Shown here piece by piece: positions 14,050 to 15,538 of a stretch of DNA of 15,538 bases. Position 1 is the first letter of the stretch. Every line of letters starts with the position of its first letter. This DNA comes from JAKATY01 sp038876335 (GTDB taxonomy: Archaea; Micrarchaeota; Micrarchaeia; Micrarchaeales; Micrarchaeaceae): contig JAVYYS010000011.1 in assembly GCA_038876335.1 (NCBI GenBank), forward strand, positions 1 to 15,538. The letters are read 5' to 3'. Position numbers and translations under genes: made by a program. The notes below the pieces were generated by a model. That model was not told the DNA's origin and did no database searches. It saw only the letters and a program-made list of their open reading frames with translations.

Positions 14050-14938
14050 AAGCCTTGAATTCAACGACTGGTGTGTAGGCTGCGGAAACTTCGGAATATT
14101 GCGCTCTCTGGAGCTTGCGGTAAAGGAAAACGGCATGGACTACAGGAATACGGTGCTGGTATCGGGGATAGGATGCTCGGGAAAGGTGCCGCATTTCGTA
14201 AGCGAAAAGATATCCGGGGTGCATACCCTTCACGGCAGAGCTATACCATTTGCTACAGGCATAAAGCTTGCGAACCCTTCATTGAACGTGGTTATAGACG
14301 CAGGCGACGGTGACACTTTTGGGATAGGTGTAGGGCACTTTGTGAGCGCTGGAAGGAGGAACCTCAGCATGACACTTATCGTACACGACAACGGGGTTTA
14401 CGGGCTTACAAAAGGCCAGGCCTCACCCACGCTTAAAAGAGGAGAAAAAACAAAGTCGCTTCCAAGGCCTAATATAAACGATCCGATAAACCCTATTGCA
14501 TTGGCAATCGCATCCGGATACACTTTTGTAGCGAGGGCATTCGCATACGATGTTGCAGCAACAAAGGAGCTTATAAAAAGGGCGATGAAGCACAGGGGCG
14601 CAGCGTTCATAGATCTTTTGCAGCCGTGCCCGACATACAATGATATAAACACAAATGAATGGTACAGGGAGCGGGTTTATCCAATAGATGGAGACCACGC
14701 GGTAAAGGACGAAAATGATGTACTTCAAAAAATAGAGGCCGCGATATCGAAAGCGTACGAGCAGGACAAGATACCTGTAGGGGTGTTCTACGAAAATGAG
14801 CTTACTGATCCTTATGAGGAAAGGATAAAGGAGGATTTGCCGGATTATTTGGATAACTATCCTGCGATGCAGAAGATAGAGGAAAACGGAGAGTCGATAA
14901 CAGATGTAAGCACGCTGCTGGAGCAGAAGACTGCATGA
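14036..14938 (+). CDS. korB: 2-oxoacid:ferredoxin oxidoreductase beta subunit
   Basis: The 300-residue beta subunit binds thiamine pyrophosphate and one [4Fe-4S] cluster. Cluster ligands are evident: W-C13-V-G-C16-GNFG, C47 in GIGCSGK and C198 in LLQPCPTYN. The TPP/Mg site is GDGDTFGIG (from residue 90) through HDNGVYGLTKGQ with D118-N119. HTLHGRAIPFATGIK and QASPT are the usual family landmarks. The protein is a typical length and complete, with a variable charged tail. ATG 14036 lies inside the end of the alpha gene (14-nt overlap), consistent with coupled translation and fixed 1:1 stoichiometry. No gamma/delta subunit gene follows, so this is the two-subunit form found in aerobic and acidophilic archaea, which does not need a dedicated ferredoxin-domain subunit. 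Confidence 0.94.
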   Translation: MAADESLEFNDWCVGCGNFGILRSLELAVKENGMDYRNTVLVSGIGCSGKVPHFVSEKISGVHTLHGRAIPFATGIKLANPSLNVVIDAGDGDTFGIGVGHFVSAGRRNLSMTLIVHDNGVYGLTKGQASPTLKRGEKTKSLPRPNINDPINPIALAIASGYTFVARAFAYDVAATKELIKRAMKHRGAAFIDLLQPCPTYNDINTNEWYRERVYPIDGDHAVKDENDVLQKIEAAISKAYEQDKIPVGVFYENELTDPYEERIKEDLPDYLDNYPAMQKIEENGESITDVSTLLEQKTA

Positions 14939-14953
14939 TTAATCTGCATTGTG

Positions 14954-15124
14954 TTAAGAACCGCCTGCGCCGCATGCACAATATCCTAGCTCGTCTATCC
15001 TGCTTTTACATATGGGGCATATCTCATCGCTGTATTTGGCCTCATGATATGCTTTTCCGTACATCTTGTAATGTGACTCGTTCTCATCTGCGTCAAGCGG
15101 CTTCTTCTTTTTTGCTTCTTCCAC
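14954..15124 (-). CDS. Small zinc-binding protein (CPIC...CACG)
   Basis: A 56-residue protein with a lysine-rich N-terminus (EEAKKKKPLDAD), a tyrosine- and histidine-rich centre (HYKMYGKAYHEAKYSDE) and a C-terminal four-cysteine site CPIC plus CACG, separated by nine residues, ending GAGGS. That spacing suits a compact zinc knuckle. GTG 15124 is chosen because AGGA lies seven nt upstream; TTG 15145 in the same frame would add MNCAGII. A TATA-like AATAAATAT stands further upstream. The gene converges on the oxidoreductase beta gene with 15 nt between stops. I do not recognise a family, and a relation to the zinc-ribbon protein at 124-252 is not evident beyond the Cys pairs. Confidence 0.55.
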   Translation of the reverse strand: MEEAKKKKPLDADENESHYKMYGKAYHEAKYSDEICPICKSRIDELGYCACGAGGS

Positions 15125-15171
15125 GATAATTCCTGCGCAATTCAAATTGTGCGCATTACTATTACTGCGGC

Positions 15172-15193
15172 TAGATATTTATTATTTTGCGCA
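15172..15193 (-). promoter_or_regulatory. Promoter of the small zinc protein, with TTTTGCGCA element
   Basis: Read on the minus strand, TGCGCAAAA is followed directly by TAATAAATATC, a TATA-like run whose centre is about 33 nt before TTG 15145 and 54 nt before GTG 15124. On the plus strand the same DNA contains the 18-mer (15176-15193) shared with the ABC transporter promoter, but in the opposite orientation relative to its gene. Confidence 0.4.
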
Positions 15194-15228
15194 GAATCGG
15201 CTTTGGGGCATAAATAATATCTGTATTT

Positions 15229-15429
15229 TTATATACCAATTAAAAAGTACATAATAAAACTTACACCCACGGCAATTATCAACATTATCCCGAATCTACT
15301 CCAAATATTTTTTGTGCGCTTTTGAAGCAGATAAACATCAACTACTGATGCGATTATACCACCTATTATACTACCTAATATTATTATTACTATAATCATC
15401 CAAATTTTTATTTTATTATTGTTTTTCAT
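15229..15429 (-). CDS. Two-helix small membrane protein
   Basis: A 66-residue protein made of a short basic N-terminus (MKNNNKIK) and two hydrophobic helices at about residues 9-33 (WMIIVIIILGSIIGGIIASVV) and 46-65 (RFGIMLIIAVGVSFIMYFLI), joined by a basic loop (LLQKRTKNIW). By the positive-inside rule the loop and N-terminus face the cytoplasm. Its ATG overlaps the TGA of the upstream gene in an ATGA arrangement, so it is translationally coupled to that gene. The codons are strikingly A+T-rich (many AAT, ATT and ATA), unlike the rest of the window. No family is recognised; coupled small membrane proteins often serve as partners or anchors, but nothing here proves that. Confidence 0.6.
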   Translation of the reverse strand: MKNNNKIKIWMIIVIIILGSIIGGIIASVVDVYLLQKRTKNIWSRFGIMLIIAVGVSFIMYFLIGI

Positions 15430-15538
15430 AGTGATCGGCCAGATTCTTTAAGTATTTCAGTGCTTTGATTAACTCTTCTGTTAAGCAAAAAATCTACTAA
15501 ATCATATCTATAAGCGTCTTCATTACTCGTTTTTGGTT
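15426..15538 (-). CDS. C-terminal part of an unidentified protein (5' end outside window)
   Basis: On the minus strand an open frame enters from the window edge and ends at TGA 15428-15426. Thirty-six residues are visible: polar and partly helical (NEDAYRYDLVDFLLNRRVNQ, then STEILKESGRSL). The stop overlaps the start of the two-helix membrane protein by four nt (ATGA), which supports this as a real gene end rather than a chance frame. Composition is A+T-rich like its neighbour. Function unknown. Confidence 0.5.
   Translation of the reverse strand, partial: PKTSNEDAYRYDLVDFLLNRRVNQSTEILKESGRSL

Noticed and set aside
14935..15129. 64-codon plus-strand frame after the oxidoreductase beta gene
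   Set aside because: Overlaps the better-supported zinc protein on the other strand, and its Cys/Arg-rich content looks like a shadow.
1..15538. tRNA, rRNA, CRISPR arrays and insertion sequences
   Set aside because: I looked through the intergenic regions on both strands and saw no tRNA-like cloverleaf, no regularly spaced repeats with spacers, and no transposase or terminal inverted repeats.

Overview
The window is archaeal chromosome. It carries an Alba chromatin protein, archaeal/eukaryotic-type ribosomal protein S6e, the gamma subunit of initiation factor aIF2 and a two-ring Cdc48/VAT AAA ATPase. Upstream regions show archaeal signals: TATA boxes roughly 25-40 nt before starts, and GGTG/GTGAT-type ribosome binding sites. 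Genes are short and compactly packed, GTG and TTG starts are common, and an aerobe-style two-subunit 2-oxoacid:ferredoxin oxidoreductase is present. This would fit a Thermoplasmata-like or Micrarchaeota (ARMAN)-like lineage, but that placement is inference and no rRNA gene is present to test it.

Layout. 1-252: tail of an unknown gene and a 42-residue zinc-ribbon protein (+). 302-727: four-helix membrane protein (-). 963-1862: unknown helical protein (+). 2001-2324: Alba (+). 2357-6695: minus-strand information/proteostasis block, transcribed in the order cdc48, rps6e, aIF2-gamma, two-CBS-domain protein. 6696-7005: 310 nt intergenic region with divergent promoters. 7006-8955: an unusually long HMG-CoA synthase (+). 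9004-10382: minus-strand operon of a DtxR-type metal regulator and a NicO-like metal permease, with a duplicated palindromic operator at the promoter. 10554-12108: ABC exporter ATPase and permease (+), overlapping genes. 12175-14938: 2-oxoacid:ferredoxin oxidoreductase alpha and beta (+), overlapping genes. 14954-15124: small zinc-binding protein (-). 15229-15538: an A+T-rich end with a two-helix membrane protein coupled to an incomplete upstream gene (-).

How the parts work together. The block at 2357-6695 joins translation initiation and ribosome assembly with an unfoldase whose C-terminus (Met-Tyr-Arg) fits the HbYX motif used to dock on the 20S proteasome. HMG-CoA synthase feeds the mevalonate route to archaeal isoprenoid lipids and uses acetyl-CoA, one product of the ferredoxin oxidoreductase if that enzyme accepts pyruvate. 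The regulator/permease pair looks like a self-contained metal homeostasis switch.

The most interesting items are the enlarged HMG-CoA synthase, the twin 15-bp palindromes 20 bp apart before the metal regulator together with that regulator's atypical metal ligands, and a recurring TTTTGYRCAA element (near-palindromic TTTTGCGCAAAA) found at several gene starts. I saw no rRNA, tRNA, CRISPR array or insertion sequence.
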